Notes under the pieces: generated by a model | Database searches by the model: none | What the model was told of the DNA's origin: nothing | What the model saw: only the letters and a program-made list of their open reading frames with translations | Made by a program: the position numbers and the translations under genes | Shown here: positions 16,696-25,657 of the stretch, piece after piece | Position numbering within the stretch: the first letter of the stretch is position 1 | Layout: each line of letters opens with the position of its first letter | Assembly (NCBI RefSeq): GCF_050490315.1 | Contig: NZ_JBNPEO010000002.1 | Span: 372,001 to 436,000, forward strand | Direction of reading: 5' to 3' | Length of the DNA stretch: 64,000 nt | DNA from: JBNPEO01 sp050490315 | Lineage (GTDB): Bacteria; Actinomycetota; Actinomycetes; Actinomycetales; Micrococcaceae

Positions 16696-17820
16696 ATGCA
16701 GATCGGCGTCTTCAGCGTCAGCGATATCACCACTGACCCCACCACCGGTAAAACCCCCACCGAGCACGAGCGTATTCAAGCTTCCGTGGCCATTGCCAAA
16801 AAGGTCGAAGAGATCGGCATGGACGTCTACGCGATCGGCGAACACCACAACCGCCCATTCTTCTCCTCCTCCCCCACCACTACGCTCGCCTACATCGCAG
16901 CGCAGACTGAACGCATCACACTCTCCACCACCACCACCCTGATCACCACGAATGACCCGGTCAAAATCGCCGAAGACTTCGCGATGCTCCAGCACCTCTC
17001 CGGCGGACGTGTGGACTTGGTGATGGGCCGCGGTAACACTGCACCCGTATACCCGTGGTTCGGCAAAAACATCCAAGACGGCATTGAACTGGCGATTGAA
17101 AATTACGCCCTACTGCGCCGCCTCTGGGACGAAGACACCGTCAACTGGTCCGGCAAATTCCGCACCCCGCTGCAGAACTTCACGTCCACGCCGCGCCCGC
17201 TCGACGGCGTTGCCCCCTTTGTATGGCACGGTTCCATCCGTACCCCGCAGATAGCCGAAGTGGCCGCGTACTACGGTGACGGCTTCTTCGCCAACAACAT
17301 CTTCTGGCCCAAGGAGCACTACCAGCAGCTCATTGGCCTCTACCGCGAGCGCTACGAACACTATGGCCACGGCAAGGCGGATCAGGCCATTGTGGGTCTG
17401 GGTGGACAGTTCTTTATGCGCAAGAACTCCCAAGACGCTGTCAAGGAATTCCGCCCATACTTTGACAACGCCCCGGTCTATGGCCACGGCCCGTCGCTTG
17501 AGGACTTCACCTCCCAGACCCCACTGACCGTGGGTAGCCCGCAAGAGGTCATTGAAAAGACTCTGACCTTCCGCGAAGCATTCGGTGATTACCAGCGCCA
17601 GTTGTTCCTGATTGACCACGCGGGACTTCCACTCAAAACGGTCTTGGAACAACTGGATCTCTTTGGCGAAGAGGTTTTGCCGGTGCTTCGCGCCGAGTAC
17701 GCAGCCAAAAAGCCAGCACACGTGCCGGATGCGCCAACGCACGCTTCCCGTGTTGCTGCTCGCGACGCCGCTCTGGGAGCAACAGCTGAAGCCACCGCTG
17801 GCGCCAGCGAAAATAACTAG
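16696..17820 (+). CDS. LLM-class flavin-dependent oxidoreductase (luciferase-like monooxygenase)
   Basis: 374-residue TIM-barrel enzyme of the bacterial luciferase/F420 or FMNH2-dependent family. Landmarks: GMDVYAIGEHHNRPFFSSSP, TLITTNDPVKIAEDFAMLQHLSGGRVDLVMGRG and HGSIRTPQIAEVAAYYGDGFF. The C-terminal 40 residues are Ala-rich and probably disordered. The ATG at 16696 is preceded by AGAGGAAGG; an ATG eight codons upstream has no ribosome-binding site. It is followed 18 bp later by a MarR regulator in the same direction and sits opposite an MFS exporter, a layout that suggests a substrate-induced redox or detoxification function. The actual substrate cannot be told. Confidence 0.9.
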   Translation: MQIGVFSVSDITTDPTTGKTPTEHERIQASVAIAKKVEEIGMDVYAIGEHHNRPFFSSSPTTTLAYIAAQTERITLSTTTTLITTNDPVKIAEDFAMLQHLSGGRVDLVMGRGNTAPVYPWFGKNIQDGIELAIENYALLRRLWDEDTVNWSGKFRTPLQNFTSTPRPLDGVAPFVWHGSIRTPQIAEVAAYYGDGFFANNIFWPKEHYQQLIGLYRERYEHYGHGKADQAIVGLGGQFFMRKNSQDAVKEFRPYFDNAPVYGHGPSLEDFTSQTPLTVGSPQEVIEKTLTFREAFGDYQRQLFLIDHAGLPLKTVLEQLDLFGEEVLPVLRAEYAAKKPAHVPDAPTHASRVAARDAALGATAEATAGASENN

Positions 17821-17838
17821 CCACACTCCGAGGACAAA

Positions 17839-18303
17839 ATGTCAGAAAAACCAAGCACTAACGATATTCGCGTGGCCGCAAGTTCCTGGGAATCGTTGTT
17901 CCGGGCACAGGTGGCTGTGATGCGCCGAATTCAGCGTGGTAAAGAGTTCCACGAGCTGGCCTTGCGCGAATACGATGTGCTCTTTACCCTAAGCAGTTGC
18001 CCTTCGGGGTGGCTGAGACTTAATGAGCTCAACGATCATGTGCTGTTGAGTCAATCAAGCCTGAGCCGGCTCGTTGAGCGGCTTGAAACCCGGGGCTTGG
18101 TGGAACGCACCACAGCCCCGGAGGACGGCCGCGGTGTGCTGCTACGGCTCACGCCGGAGGGCTCTGAATTACAGAAACGGATCGGCCGCGGGCATGTTCA
18201 AACCATTGCCGAGGTGATGCTGCCTGCTTTGACCCGAGAAGAGATGAAGCAATTGGAAGTTCTGACCGATAAGTTGCGGGCCGGCGTTGTGGCTAATTCT
18301 TAG
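17839..18303 (+). CDS. MarR-family transcriptional regulator
   Basis: 154-residue winged-helix repressor. The recognition region LNELNDHVLLSQSSLSRLVERLETRGLVERTTAPEDGRGVLLRLTPEG is a textbook MarR wHTH (residues about 57-105) with the wing DGRG. GAGGA precedes the ATG. It probably controls its upstream partner, the flavin oxidoreductase, and perhaps the divergent MFS gene through the palindrome at 16637-16658. Its last 4 bp overlap the convergent transglutaminase gene. Confidence 0.93.
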   Translation: MSEKPSTNDIRVAASSWESLFRAQVAVMRRIQRGKEFHELALREYDVLFTLSSCPSGWLRLNELNDHVLLSQSSLSRLVERLETRGLVERTTAPEDGRGVLLRLTPEGSELQKRIGRGHVQTIAEVMLPALTREEMKQLEVLTDKLRAGVVANS

Positions 18304-19106
18304 CCGATAATCACCGCAGCGCCCGGATTGTCTACCGGCAAATTGCCGTTGACCACAGCAGTCACTGACATCCGGTTCAGGACTAGGCTGCCACCAACTG
18401 TGGACAAAAATGCGGTGTCCGAGGAGTCCCTGCCAGCACAAATACGCAACAGAGTTTCGCGTGGGGCCAAGCCCGTGGGATCAATAACGTGCCATTGGCC
18501 GTTCACATGAGCTTCGGCCACCGCATGGAAGTCCATCGGGTCCAGCCCCGGAGCGTAGACCGCTGCGAGGCGGGCAGGGACATCCTTGGCCCGAAGCAGA
18601 GCAATTGCCAAGTGAGCAAAGTCGCGGCATACACCGCGGCGGTGCAACAAAGTCTCCACGGCACCGTCGGTCCCTCGTGAAGAGCCACTGACGTAGCGCA
18701 GCTCCTGGTTCACCCACGTACGGACCGCATCGAGAAGTTCCATGCCGTGCAAGCCGCCGAACTCGGCGTAGGAAGTAGGCAGAAGCCGGTCCGATTCGGC
18801 GTAACGGCTGGGCCGAACCAGCGTCACTAGCTCAAGAGTGCTGGGATCCTCAGGGATAGCTCTTCCCTCAACGGAGGCCGTGTATTCCACTGATACATCT
18901 GCGGGTTCGGCGAATTCCATGTAGTGAGTGAGGGAACCATTGGCTCCCTCAAGCACCTTCAACGGTACGTCTTGATCCCCTGACCGGACTGAGAGGTGTT
19001 CCTCGAGTCTGGTGTATCCACTATTGCGCGCAACAGCAATGGACATGGCCACCTTGGTGTTGGCGACGGTCTTGAATTGAATACGTGCAGAAACGTTGCG
19101 TTCCAT
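18300..19106 (-). CDS. Transglutaminase-like (cysteine peptidase fold) protein
   Basis: 268 residues. An N-terminal beta-rich domain (1-135) precedes a transglutaminase-like core with the catalytic triad in order: cysteine in RRGVCRDFAHLAIALLRA, histidine in DFHAVAEAHV and aspartate in WHVIDPTG. Such proteins act as peptidases or transamidases; no signal peptide is visible, so it is probably cytoplasmic. The start ATG at 19106 follows GGAG; a TTG ten codons earlier overlaps the upstream gene. It lies 26 bp downstream of a lipoprotein gene, itself 25 bp downstream of an M20 peptidase, forming a likely three-gene operon. Confidence 0.85.
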   Translation of the reverse strand: MERNVSARIQFKTVANTKVAMSIAVARNSGYTRLEEHLSVRSGDQDVPLKVLEGANGSLTHYMEFAEPADVSVEYTASVEGRAIPEDPSTLELVTLVRPSRYAESDRLLPTSYAEFGGLHGMELLDAVRTWVNQELRYVSGSSRGTDGAVETLLHRRGVCRDFAHLAIALLRAKDVPARLAAVYAPGLDPMDFHAVAEAHVNGQWHVIDPTGLAPRETLLRICAGRDSSDTAFLSTVGGSLVLNRMSVTAVVNGNLPVDNPGAAVIIG

Positions 19107-19132
19107 GGGACTCCGTGGGTTGCGGGGAAGGC

Positions 19133-19960
19133 TCAATTGGTGATTTTCAGGGACAAAAGCATCCGCTGAACATTAGCGAACTCGGAGCTTTCATTGACGA
19201 AACGCGCCGCTTGGTTCAAAGTGTCAAAAGACTTCAGCGGGGCAACTTTCTCATCTGGCGACAAGGCGCGCAACTCGCCCGTGTCGGCGAAGCTCACTCC
19301 CCCAACGCTTTCCGAGCCGGTCACGATGTTTTGCAAGCTGCATGCCTTTGAACCGGCACCACCCACCAGGTTGGTAATACCGTAGGAGCCAAAGAACTTG
19401 TACCCCTGAATCACACGAAAAACGACGCGTGGAGAGATCGTGTTGGCGGCATCCGAGTGCGGAATATCCACTGGCACACTGCTGATCACTGTGTAATTCT
19501 TGGCGTTCGCGGCCTTGCATGCGGCAGGTTTCGGGGTGGGCAAACCAGTCTGCAACACCGCTACCGGGTTCCCGTCTTGATCCTTAACTTCCACCTTCAC
19601 AGCGCCTTGTTTGGTGCCAGCGGCAGGGGAACCGCTTTGGGCAATCCACTCTTGAGGCAGGTCAAAACTGACCTTTTTGTCCGGATCGGTGAAAGTTTTC
19701 CAGGCACTGGCGGTGGCACCGGTGTCTGGCGTGGGGCTGGCACTGCCCGTCCCGTTGGACGCGCCCGACGACGGCTGCGTACCATCGCTGGCAACCGAGG
19801 CGCCTGGTGTGGGGCTACTAGAGCTTGCGCCCGCCTCGTTATTACCGGAACCTGCCGTCCATTGCGGCGCCGGGGTGCTGCCAGCGCATCCGGAGAGCAG
19901 CAGCGAGGCAGCGAGAAGCGCCCCGATTTTTTGTGCCACCGGTTTGAGCCTATGCATCAT
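19133..19960 (-). CDS. Secreted lipoprotein of unknown function
   Basis: 275 residues with a lipoprotein signal (MMHRLKPVAQKIGALLAASL followed by LSGC; lipidated cysteine C25). A Ser/Gly/Thr/Pro/Ala-rich linker to about residue 85 leads to a globular domain that begins WKTFTDPDKKVSFDLPQEW and contains a FADTGELRALSPDEK segment. The ATG pair at 19960/19957 is preceded by TGAGG; another ATG at 19975 is possible. No family I can name. The gene sits between an M20 peptidase and a transglutaminase-like gene in one apparent operon, suggesting a surface-linked role with peptide or envelope substrates (inference). Confidence 0.75.
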   Translation of the reverse strand: MMHRLKPVAQKIGALLAASLLLSGCAGSTPAPQWTAGSGNNEAGASSSSPTPGASVASDGTQPSSGASNGTGSASPTPDTGATASAWKTFTDPDKKVSFDLPQEWIAQSGSPAAGTKQGAVKVEVKDQDGNPVAVLQTGLPTPKPAACKAANAKNYTVISSVPVDIPHSDAANTISPRVVFRVIQGYKFFGSYGITNLVGGAGSKACSLQNIVTGSESVGGVSFADTGELRALSPDEKVAPLKSFDTLNQAARFVNESSEFANVQRMLLSLKITN

Positions 19961-19985
19961 TGGTGCCTCAGTCATGTGATCCAGC

Positions 19986-21371
19986 CTAGAGCCTGCGCAA
20001 CAAGGTCTCGCAAAAACGCACACCGTCGCTCAATGATTTGAGTCCTATTTTTTCATCCACCCCGTGTATAGATTCCCGCGCTGCAGTGTCCATAACAAAA
20101 GGCGCAAAGCGGTAGACGTTGGCGCAAATTTCTGTGAACCGCCGTGAATCTGTTGCCGCAAGCATCACGTACGGGACGGCCGGAACGTGCGGGAAAACGG
20201 TGCTGATGCAGCCACTGAGGAACTCCCATGCTTCCCCTTCATCCGGCGATACGGGCGAGGGGTCGCTGCCTTCAAGGACCATCATCTCTACGGCGGGATC
20301 TGCTATCACAGTAGTGATTCTTTTGAGGGCGGATTCTACGGTTTGCCCTAGGGCCAAACGAATATTCACGTTGGCGGTTGCCGTTGCGGCCAGAACGTTG
20401 GCGCCCGCGCTACCGCTAAGCGTGGTTACGGCCATGGTGGTACGGACTAGCGCGCTACTTTCCGGGCCCATCAGGGGCAAAATACGTGCCAGAGCCAAGC
20501 GGAGTTTCCTTGCCCGGGAGAATACCAATGACATTGGTTTCGGTGCCAACGGCGCAAGCCGTTCAAACATGGACACAGTGGCCAGTGGTAATTCGACGGG
20601 AAACTGTTGCATCTCCAAGCGCATGATCGCCCGTGCCAAGCGAGCCGTAGCGCCCATCCGTGGTGGTTGGGACGCGTGGCCGCCGGGGCTACGCGTTGTT
20701 AGTTGCAGGTCCATAATGCCTTTCTCCGCAACCCCCACCATCGCAGCCGGGCTTTTGATGCCGGAGAGAACTCCAGTGGCAATGGCTCCACCTTCATCTA
20801 GTACCAGCCACGGTGAAATGCCGCGTGCTTTCAACAGCTCTACGGCAGCTTTGGCTGAATCCCCTGCGGTTTCCTCATTGTTGCCGAAGGAAAAATAGAC
20901 GTCGTTTTGTGGGGTGAAGCCCTGCTCTATAAGAGCCTCGGCAGCTTCAAGCCACGCTACGAGTGCGCCTTTGTCGTCCAAGGTCCCGCGTCCCCACACG
21001 TGTTCGCCGTCGTTGTGTCCTGAAAAGGGCGGGTGAGTCCAGGTTTCTGGCTCGGCAGCAGGCACTACGTCGTAATGGGCCATCAGAATAGTTGCCCGGA
21101 TCGCGCCGTCGTAGGTTCCACTGGGGTTGCTACCGGCCCAGCGGATCAAGAGGCCATGCTGGTTCACGCGCTCTAGCTCGAGCTGGGTGTGCACCAGGGG
21201 GTATAGCTCGCAGAGGGTTTGCAGGAATGATTCAAACACTTCCGGATTGTGATCGTCGGGATTGCGTGAAGACACTGTGGGGTGCTGAATTAACCGGCTC
21301 AGTGAGGCAGCTGCGCGTTGGCCGGGGAGGTATAAAGCACCTGAGAGAAACGAATCTGGAGCCGGTTTCAT
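19986..21371 (-). CDS. M20-family metallopeptidase (carboxypeptidase S / ArgE-like)
   Basis: 461-residue zinc peptidase. The metal site is visible: histidine in LMAHYDVVPA, bridging aspartate in GRGTLDDKG, and the catalytic glutamate pair in FGNNEETAG; a dimerisation domain follows (GGHASQPPRMGATARLARAI), then a final histidine in ESIHGVDEKI. The frame is open about 90 codons further upstream but without family similarity; the ATG at 21371 has no ribosome-binding site, yet TAGACT ends 7 bp before it, predicting a leaderless transcript. It heads an operon with a lipoprotein and a transglutaminase-like protein and is divergent from the DUF1684 gene 50 bp away. Confidence 0.92.
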   Translation of the reverse strand: MKPAPDSFLSGALYLPGQRAAASLSRLIQHPTVSSRNPDDHNPEVFESFLQTLCELYPLVHTQLELERVNQHGLLIRWAGSNPSGTYDGAIRATILMAHYDVVPAAEPETWTHPPFSGHNDGEHVWGRGTLDDKGALVAWLEAAEALIEQGFTPQNDVYFSFGNNEETAGDSAKAAVELLKARGISPWLVLDEGGAIATGVLSGIKSPAAMVGVAEKGIMDLQLTTRSPGGHASQPPRMGATARLARAIMRLEMQQFPVELPLATVSMFERLAPLAPKPMSLVFSRARKLRLALARILPLMGPESSALVRTTMAVTTLSGSAGANVLAATATANVNIRLALGQTVESALKRITTVIADPAVEMMVLEGSDPSPVSPDEGEAWEFLSGCISTVFPHVPAVPYVMLAATDSRRFTEICANVYRFAPFVMDTAARESIHGVDEKIGLKSLSDGVRFCETLLRRL

Positions 21372-21421
21372 GCGCCGAAGTCTATCCGGGCAGACATGCA
21401 CCACAGGGCTAGGCTTGCCGT

Positions 21422-22108
21422 ATGTCCAGTTCAGATGCACCAGCAGCCCATCAAGACCCCCATAGCAGCGAGTCAATGTCGGCTTTGGAGATAGCCGATT
21501 GGCGCCTGCAGACCTTTGGGATCTATTCCACCGTCCGGGAGATAGCCCGAACCAGCCCGCGCGATGCACACGAACACTGGTGTACCGAACGGGACCGAAT
21601 GTTCCGCGAGCACCCCGCATCGGCGCTCGACGCAGCTTCAAAGGCACACTTCACGGGGCTGCACGTGGCCGCCTATGACCCTGACTTTCGATTTGAACTA
21701 CCCTTGCTGAGCCGTGGCGCTGGCGAGGTACGCAACGTAACAACAGGGACCGACGGCGTTGTACCTTTTGAGCGCTTGGGAACCTTCGCGGTACCAGAGA
21801 TTGGTGAACTCGCTGTGTGGCGGCTAAAGACCTACGGTGGCGGCATTTTTGTGCCGCTGCGCGATACAACAGCAGGCAAAGCTGGTGGCTCTTACGGCGC
21901 AGGAAGATACTTGTTGGACACGATCAAAGGCTCCTTTACCGGAGTAAATGAAAGTGGTGAGTTCATTCTGGATTTCAATTTCGCCTACAACCCTTCGTGC
22001 GCCTATAACGAAGCGTGGGCGTGCCCTTTGCCCGGTCCGGACAACAGGTTAAGTACAGCCATTGAGGCTGGTGAGATGTACGCCCCAGATCTTGCCAGTA
22101 CAGAGTGA
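21422..22108 (+). CDS. DUF1684 family protein
   Basis: 228 residues. The C-terminal signature GAGRYLLDTIKG, LDFNFAYNPSCAYNEAWACPLP and PDNRL is diagnostic of DUF1684 (PF07920), a conserved but biochemically undefined family found across actinobacteria and others. Two cysteines near the end (SCAY, WACP) are invariant in the proteins I know. TAGGCT ends 6 bp before the ATG at 21422, so the mRNA is probably leaderless; a later ATG (21476) would lose residues that look poorly conserved. Divergent from the M20 peptidase. Confidence 0.85.
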   Translation: MSSSDAPAAHQDPHSSESMSALEIADWRLQTFGIYSTVREIARTSPRDAHEHWCTERDRMFREHPASALDAASKAHFTGLHVAAYDPDFRFELPLLSRGAGEVRNVTTGTDGVVPFERLGTFAVPEIGELAVWRLKTYGGGIFVPLRDTTAGKAGGSYGAGRYLLDTIKGSFTGVNESGEFILDFNFAYNPSCAYNEAWACPLPGPDNRLSTAIEAGEMYAPDLASTE

Positions 22109-22165
22109 TGCTCGCTGTGTTGCAAAAATCTACGTAACACTCTGGCTAGGACGTAGGATGTCTGA

Positions 22166-23008
22166 ATGATCTCTACTCTGCCCCGCCGAATCGCCCGCGT
22201 ACGTCCTTTGGCCGGAGATTCTTCGGCCAAGCAAGGCCAGTACTTCGTGGCCAATGATGCCGCTAATTTTGACTCGGCAGCAGGCCAAGAATGGACTGTC
22301 ATTGACTCCCCCTTCTCCGATGCCTTGGCTAATGCAGGCTCTCCGGCGGTGGCTGGTTGGGAAATCGGAAGTACCGTAGCTCAAAGCGACTTCACGTTTT
22401 TAGCCCCGTCCGCACCGGCGAACGTTTTTGGTATGGCCCACAACACTGGCGCCCCCGGACGTGCCTTGCCGCCGCAAGCATTCCACAAAGCATCCACCTC
22501 GGTGATTGGCCCGGGCGAGGCGATTGAGCTGAGCGAAAGTGTGGGCTACGTTGACCCGGAAGCGGAACTGACCATCGTCGTCGGACGTGCATGCCGAGGC
22601 TTGACCTTGGAGACCGCACGGGAAGCAATTCTGGGTTTCACCATCGGTAATGACGTCTCGGCCCGCGACTTACAGAAGTCTGACGAGTTATGGATCAGCG
22701 CCAAAAGCCAAGACACCTTTACGCCCGCCGGGCCATGGATCGTCACAGATCTGAACTACAGCAACGCGCCGATCAGCATTGTGCACAACGGCAACGAACT
22801 CAAGGCTGCAAGTACTGCTGATTTGGGCTGGAACGTCGAGGAAATCATGGTTTACTTGACCTCCTTTATGACCCTTCACCCAGGCGACCTGATCTTGACA
22901 GGCTTCCCCGCCGAATGCGCACGAATCAACCCCGGAGACACAGTAGTGTGCCGCGTTGGTGGAATTGGCGAACTCCAAAACCCCGTGGTCGCTTCAACCT
23001 GGGCGTAG
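22166..23008 (+). CDS. Fumarylacetoacetate hydrolase family protein
   Basis: 280 residues with the FAH-fold catalytic domain in the second two-thirds: FGMAHNTG, AFHKASTSVIGPGEAIEL, the metal-binding glutamates in VDPEAELTIVVGR, GFTIGNDVSARDLQ, TPAGPWIVTD and LHPGDLILTGFP. Family members hydrolyse or decarboxylate acylpyruvates and related 2-oxo acids; the precise substrate is not predictable. TAGGAT ends 6 bp before the ATG and no ribosome-binding site is apparent, predicting a leaderless mRNA. It stands as its own unit between the DUF1684 and GtrA genes. Confidence 0.92.
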   Translation: MISTLPRRIARVRPLAGDSSAKQGQYFVANDAANFDSAAGQEWTVIDSPFSDALANAGSPAVAGWEIGSTVAQSDFTFLAPSAPANVFGMAHNTGAPGRALPPQAFHKASTSVIGPGEAIELSESVGYVDPEAELTIVVGRACRGLTLETAREAILGFTIGNDVSARDLQKSDELWISAKSQDTFTPAGPWIVTDLNYSNAPISIVHNGNELKAASTADLGWNVEEIMVYLTSFMTLHPGDLILTGFPAECARINPGDTVVCRVGGIGELQNPVVASTWA

Positions 23009-23071
23009 GCCGCAGACAAATTTCCAGCTACCAAATAGCAGGTTCACAGTTTGATGTGAAAACCTTGCAGC

Positions 23072-23566
23072 ATGGAGCACAGCCTGCGGGAACCCGCGCG
23101 TGAGGTGGACCGCCAGGTGAGCATTGCTCCGGGGCGGTCCCTCCGCCGTCGCGGTTTATTGCGTTTCCCCCTGATCCGCCAGCTGATTCGCTTCACCGGT
23201 GTGGGGATTATTTGCACACTTTGCTCGATCGGCTTGTATGCCGTGCTGCGTCCGTGGACGGGCCCACAGACCGCAAACGCGCTGGCACTGATCTTAACTT
23301 CGCTGCTCAACACGGCTCTGAACCGGCGGTTGACGTTCAAAATCAACGGGCAATCACGGCTGCTACACGATCACCTCAACGGGCTGATTGTTATTGTGGT
23401 GGCCCTGGTGATTACCGGTGGCAGCCTTGCCGTGCTGCATTGGATCAATCCCCACGCCACGGTGTCCCAGGAACTTTGGACCACCACCATCTCCGGATTT
23501 TTTGCCACAGCTGTGCGCTTTACGCTGCTCCGTCACTGGATCTTCCGCCGCGCCAGAAACCGCTAA
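23072..23566 (+). CDS. GtrA-like membrane protein
   Basis: 164 residues with four predicted membrane helices. The first carries the GtrA-type signature LIRQLIRFTGVGIICTLCSIGLYAVL, and the second-third region SLLNTALNRRLTFKINGQ matches the family's conserved N-x-x-x-N-R-x-x-T-F block. GtrA proteins are implicated in moving or modifying polyprenyl-linked sugars for envelope glycosylation. No glycosyltransferase is adjacent. No convincing ribosome-binding site precedes ATG 23072. It converges on the cysteine desulfurase gene with a 4-bp gap. Confidence 0.85.
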   Translation: MEHSLREPAREVDRQVSIAPGRSLRRRGLLRFPLIRQLIRFTGVGIICTLCSIGLYAVLRPWTGPQTANALALILTSLLNTALNRRLTFKINGQSRLLHDHLNGLIVIVVALVITGGSLAVLHWINPHATVSQELWTTTISGFFATAVRFTLLRHWIFRRARNR

Positions 23567-23570
23567 CGGC

Positions 23571-24752
23571 TCAGGGCTCACCGCCCACCGCACCGCCCAC
23601 CGCACCGAGTGAGGTAACTCGTTCGACGGCGGTAGTCACCAACGCGGCGGCCCTGCGCACTTGCTCGGCGTCAACCCCTTGCGCAAAGCTAAAGCGCACC
23701 GCAGTCTGCGCGATCTCACGAGCCAACCCAATGGCGAGCAGCACCTCAGAGGGCTCGTCAGATCCGGCCGCACACGCGGATCCACTTGAACACACCACGC
23801 CAAGCCGTTCGAGCTCAAGGAGCACGGATTCTCCGCTGGTTCCTGGGAAACAGAATGACGCCACAGACGGCAGACGCTGGCTCCTGTGCCCAGTCAGTAT
23901 GGCGTTGGGGACGCTCGCAAGCACATGGGAAATGAACTCTTCACGCAACACACCGACCCGTTCGGCCTCGGGTGCGGCGCTGGCTGCGCCCAATTCCAAA
24001 GCCATGGCCATGGCAACAGCGCCTGCAACATTCTCGGTTCCTGCCCTGCGTCCACGTTCTTGACCACCACCGTGGATGAGTGGCTCGGCGGGGGTCCTGC
24101 TCTTCAGATAGGCCACCCCGCACCCCTTGGGTGCGCCAAGTTTGTGCCCAGAAATGCTGAGTGCATCCACTGAAAGATCGTTCACCTTCAACGGTAGCCA
24201 CCCTGCGGCCTGGACCGCGTCACTATGGAATGGAATGTTGTGCTGATGCGCCAGCTCCGCCAATTCCCGAATATTTTGAACTGTTCCGATCTCATTATTG
24301 GCGTACATGATACTGACCAGCGCTGTTTTCTCACCTAGAAATGGCCTCAGGGCAGTAGCTGTCACCACACCAGACTGATCAACCGGAACCACGTCCAGTG
24401 CAAAGCCGTGGAAGCGTTCCAGATAGCGCGCGGATTCCAGTACTGCCGGATGTTCCACGGCGGAAATCACCACTCGGTTCAGCGCTGGGTTGCCCGCTTG
24501 GCGTGCGAGCGCGATTCCCTTAATGGCGAGGTTGTCTGCCTCAGTTCCTCCCGAGGTGAAAGTGATTTCACTCGCACGGCAGCCCAGCACCTTGGCAACT
24601 CTGGATCTGGCGTTGGCCAAGATATCCGCAGCAGTGTGGCCTAGTTCATGGTGGCTTGAGGGGTTACCGAACTCCGCCGTGAGGACCGGCCACATGGCTT
24701 CGAGAACTTCACGCCGTACCGGGGTGGTTGCCGCGGCGTCGAGGAAAATCAT
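23571..24752 (-). CDS. Cysteine desulfurase of the NAD operon (NadS/NifS-like)
   Basis: 393-residue PLP enzyme that strips sulfur from cysteine for Fe-S assembly. It begins IFLDAAATTPVRREVLEAMW; the PLP lysine lies in ALSISGHKLGAPKG, the histidine motif in SAVEHPAVLES, and the persulfide cysteine in GVVCSSGSACAAGSDEPS (class I, NifS/IscS-like). Its start overlaps the nadC stop by 4 bp, so it is the last gene of the nadABC operon. NadA needs a [4Fe-4S] cluster, so it most likely serves NadA, as NadS/NifS-like proteins do elsewhere. The extreme C-terminus contains a 12-bp tandem duplication coding GAVG-GAVG. Confidence 0.93.
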   Translation of the reverse strand: MIFLDAAATTPVRREVLEAMWPVLTAEFGNPSSHHELGHTAADILANARSRVAKVLGCRASEITFTSGGTEADNLAIKGIALARQAGNPALNRVVISAVEHPAVLESARYLERFHGFALDVVPVDQSGVVTATALRPFLGEKTALVSIMYANNEIGTVQNIRELAELAHQHNIPFHSDAVQAAGWLPLKVNDLSVDALSISGHKLGAPKGCGVAYLKSRTPAEPLIHGGGQERGRRAGTENVAGAVAMAMALELGAASAAPEAERVGVLREEFISHVLASVPNAILTGHRSQRLPSVASFCFPGTSGESVLLELERLGVVCSSGSACAAGSDEPSEVLLAIGLAREIAQTAVRFSFAQGVDAEQVRRAAALVTTAVERVTSLGAVGGAVGGEP

Positions 24753-25657
24753 GGCGTTGTGTTGCCTTTAGTACTGAATTCCACGGCGTTGAGCTCAACA
24801 TCAAGTCCCAGATCCAGCGCTATCACCGAGTGTGTGAGCGCACCAATGGAGATAACGTCCACTCCGGTTGCCGCGATGTCCGCCACAGTGCTCGCGTTGA
24901 CGTTGCCGCTGGCTTCCACAATGGCTCTGCCAGCCACTTGTTCCACACCAGCAGCTAGGTCCGCGAGTGCAAAGTTGTCCAACATGATGGTGTCCACGCC
25001 GGCGGCGAGCACCGGTTCAATCTGCTCTGCCCGGTCCACTTCCACTTCAAAGTGAACTGTGTGCCCCAACTGCGCTTTGGCCGAACGGAGCGCTTCCGTG
25101 AGCAGCGTTGAATCGCCCCCGGTCAGCACCGCTAGGTGATTGTCTTTGGCCATCACTGCGTCGGAAAGACTAAAACGGTGGTTCGCTCCCCCGCCACAAC
25201 GCACGGCGTAGCGTTCCAAGATCCGCAGTCCCGGCGTCGTTTTTCTGGTGTCCGTAATACGGGCTTTGGTTCCAGCCACCAGCGAGACAAACGTGGCAGT
25301 TTGGGTGGCGATCGCGCTCATTCGTTGCACCAAGTTCAAGGCAACACGTTCCGCCAGCAGCACCGCTCGGGCGTTTCCGCCGACGGTGGCCAGCACGGTC
25401 CCGGCCTCAAAGCGTTCACCTTCAGGAACCAAAAGTTCGACGACGGCATGTGGGTCCGTGCGCAGCATCGCCGCGGCGAATACGGGACCGCCGGAGAAAA
25501 CGCCTGAGACTCGTGCTCGGAGCGCGGCTTGAGCGGTGGCAGTTTCCGGGATCAGCACTTGGGAGGTGATGTCCCCATAGGGTGCGTCCTCGTTCAGTGC
25601 CCGGGTGAGAATCTCGTCAATCGCGGCCTGTGGCAGGCTCACCGTAGTTTTAGTCAT
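24749..25657 (-). CDS. nadC: Nicotinate-nucleotide pyrophosphorylase (quinolinate phosphoribosyltransferase)
   Basis: 302-residue enzyme converting quinolinate and PRPP to nicotinate mononucleotide with CO2 release. Key blocks: NEDAPYGDITSQ, RVALNLVQRMSAIATQT, the active-site stretch TRKTTPGLRILERYAVRCGGGANHR, MAKDNH and IEASGNVN. Its ATG overlaps the nadB stop codon by 8 bp and its stop overlaps the cysteine desulfurase start by 4 bp, indicating tight translational coupling. Confidence 0.96.
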   Translation of the reverse strand: MTKTTVSLPQAAIDEILTRALNEDAPYGDITSQVLIPETATAQAALRARVSGVFSGGPVFAAAMLRTDPHAVVELLVPEGERFEAGTVLATVGGNARAVLLAERVALNLVQRMSAIATQTATFVSLVAGTKARITDTRKTTPGLRILERYAVRCGGGANHRFSLSDAVMAKDNHLAVLTGGDSTLLTEALRSAKAQLGHTVHFEVEVDRAEQIEPVLAAGVDTIMLDNFALADLAAGVEQVAGRAIVEASGNVNASTVADIAATGVDVISIGALTHSVIALDLGLDVELNAVEFSTKGNTTP

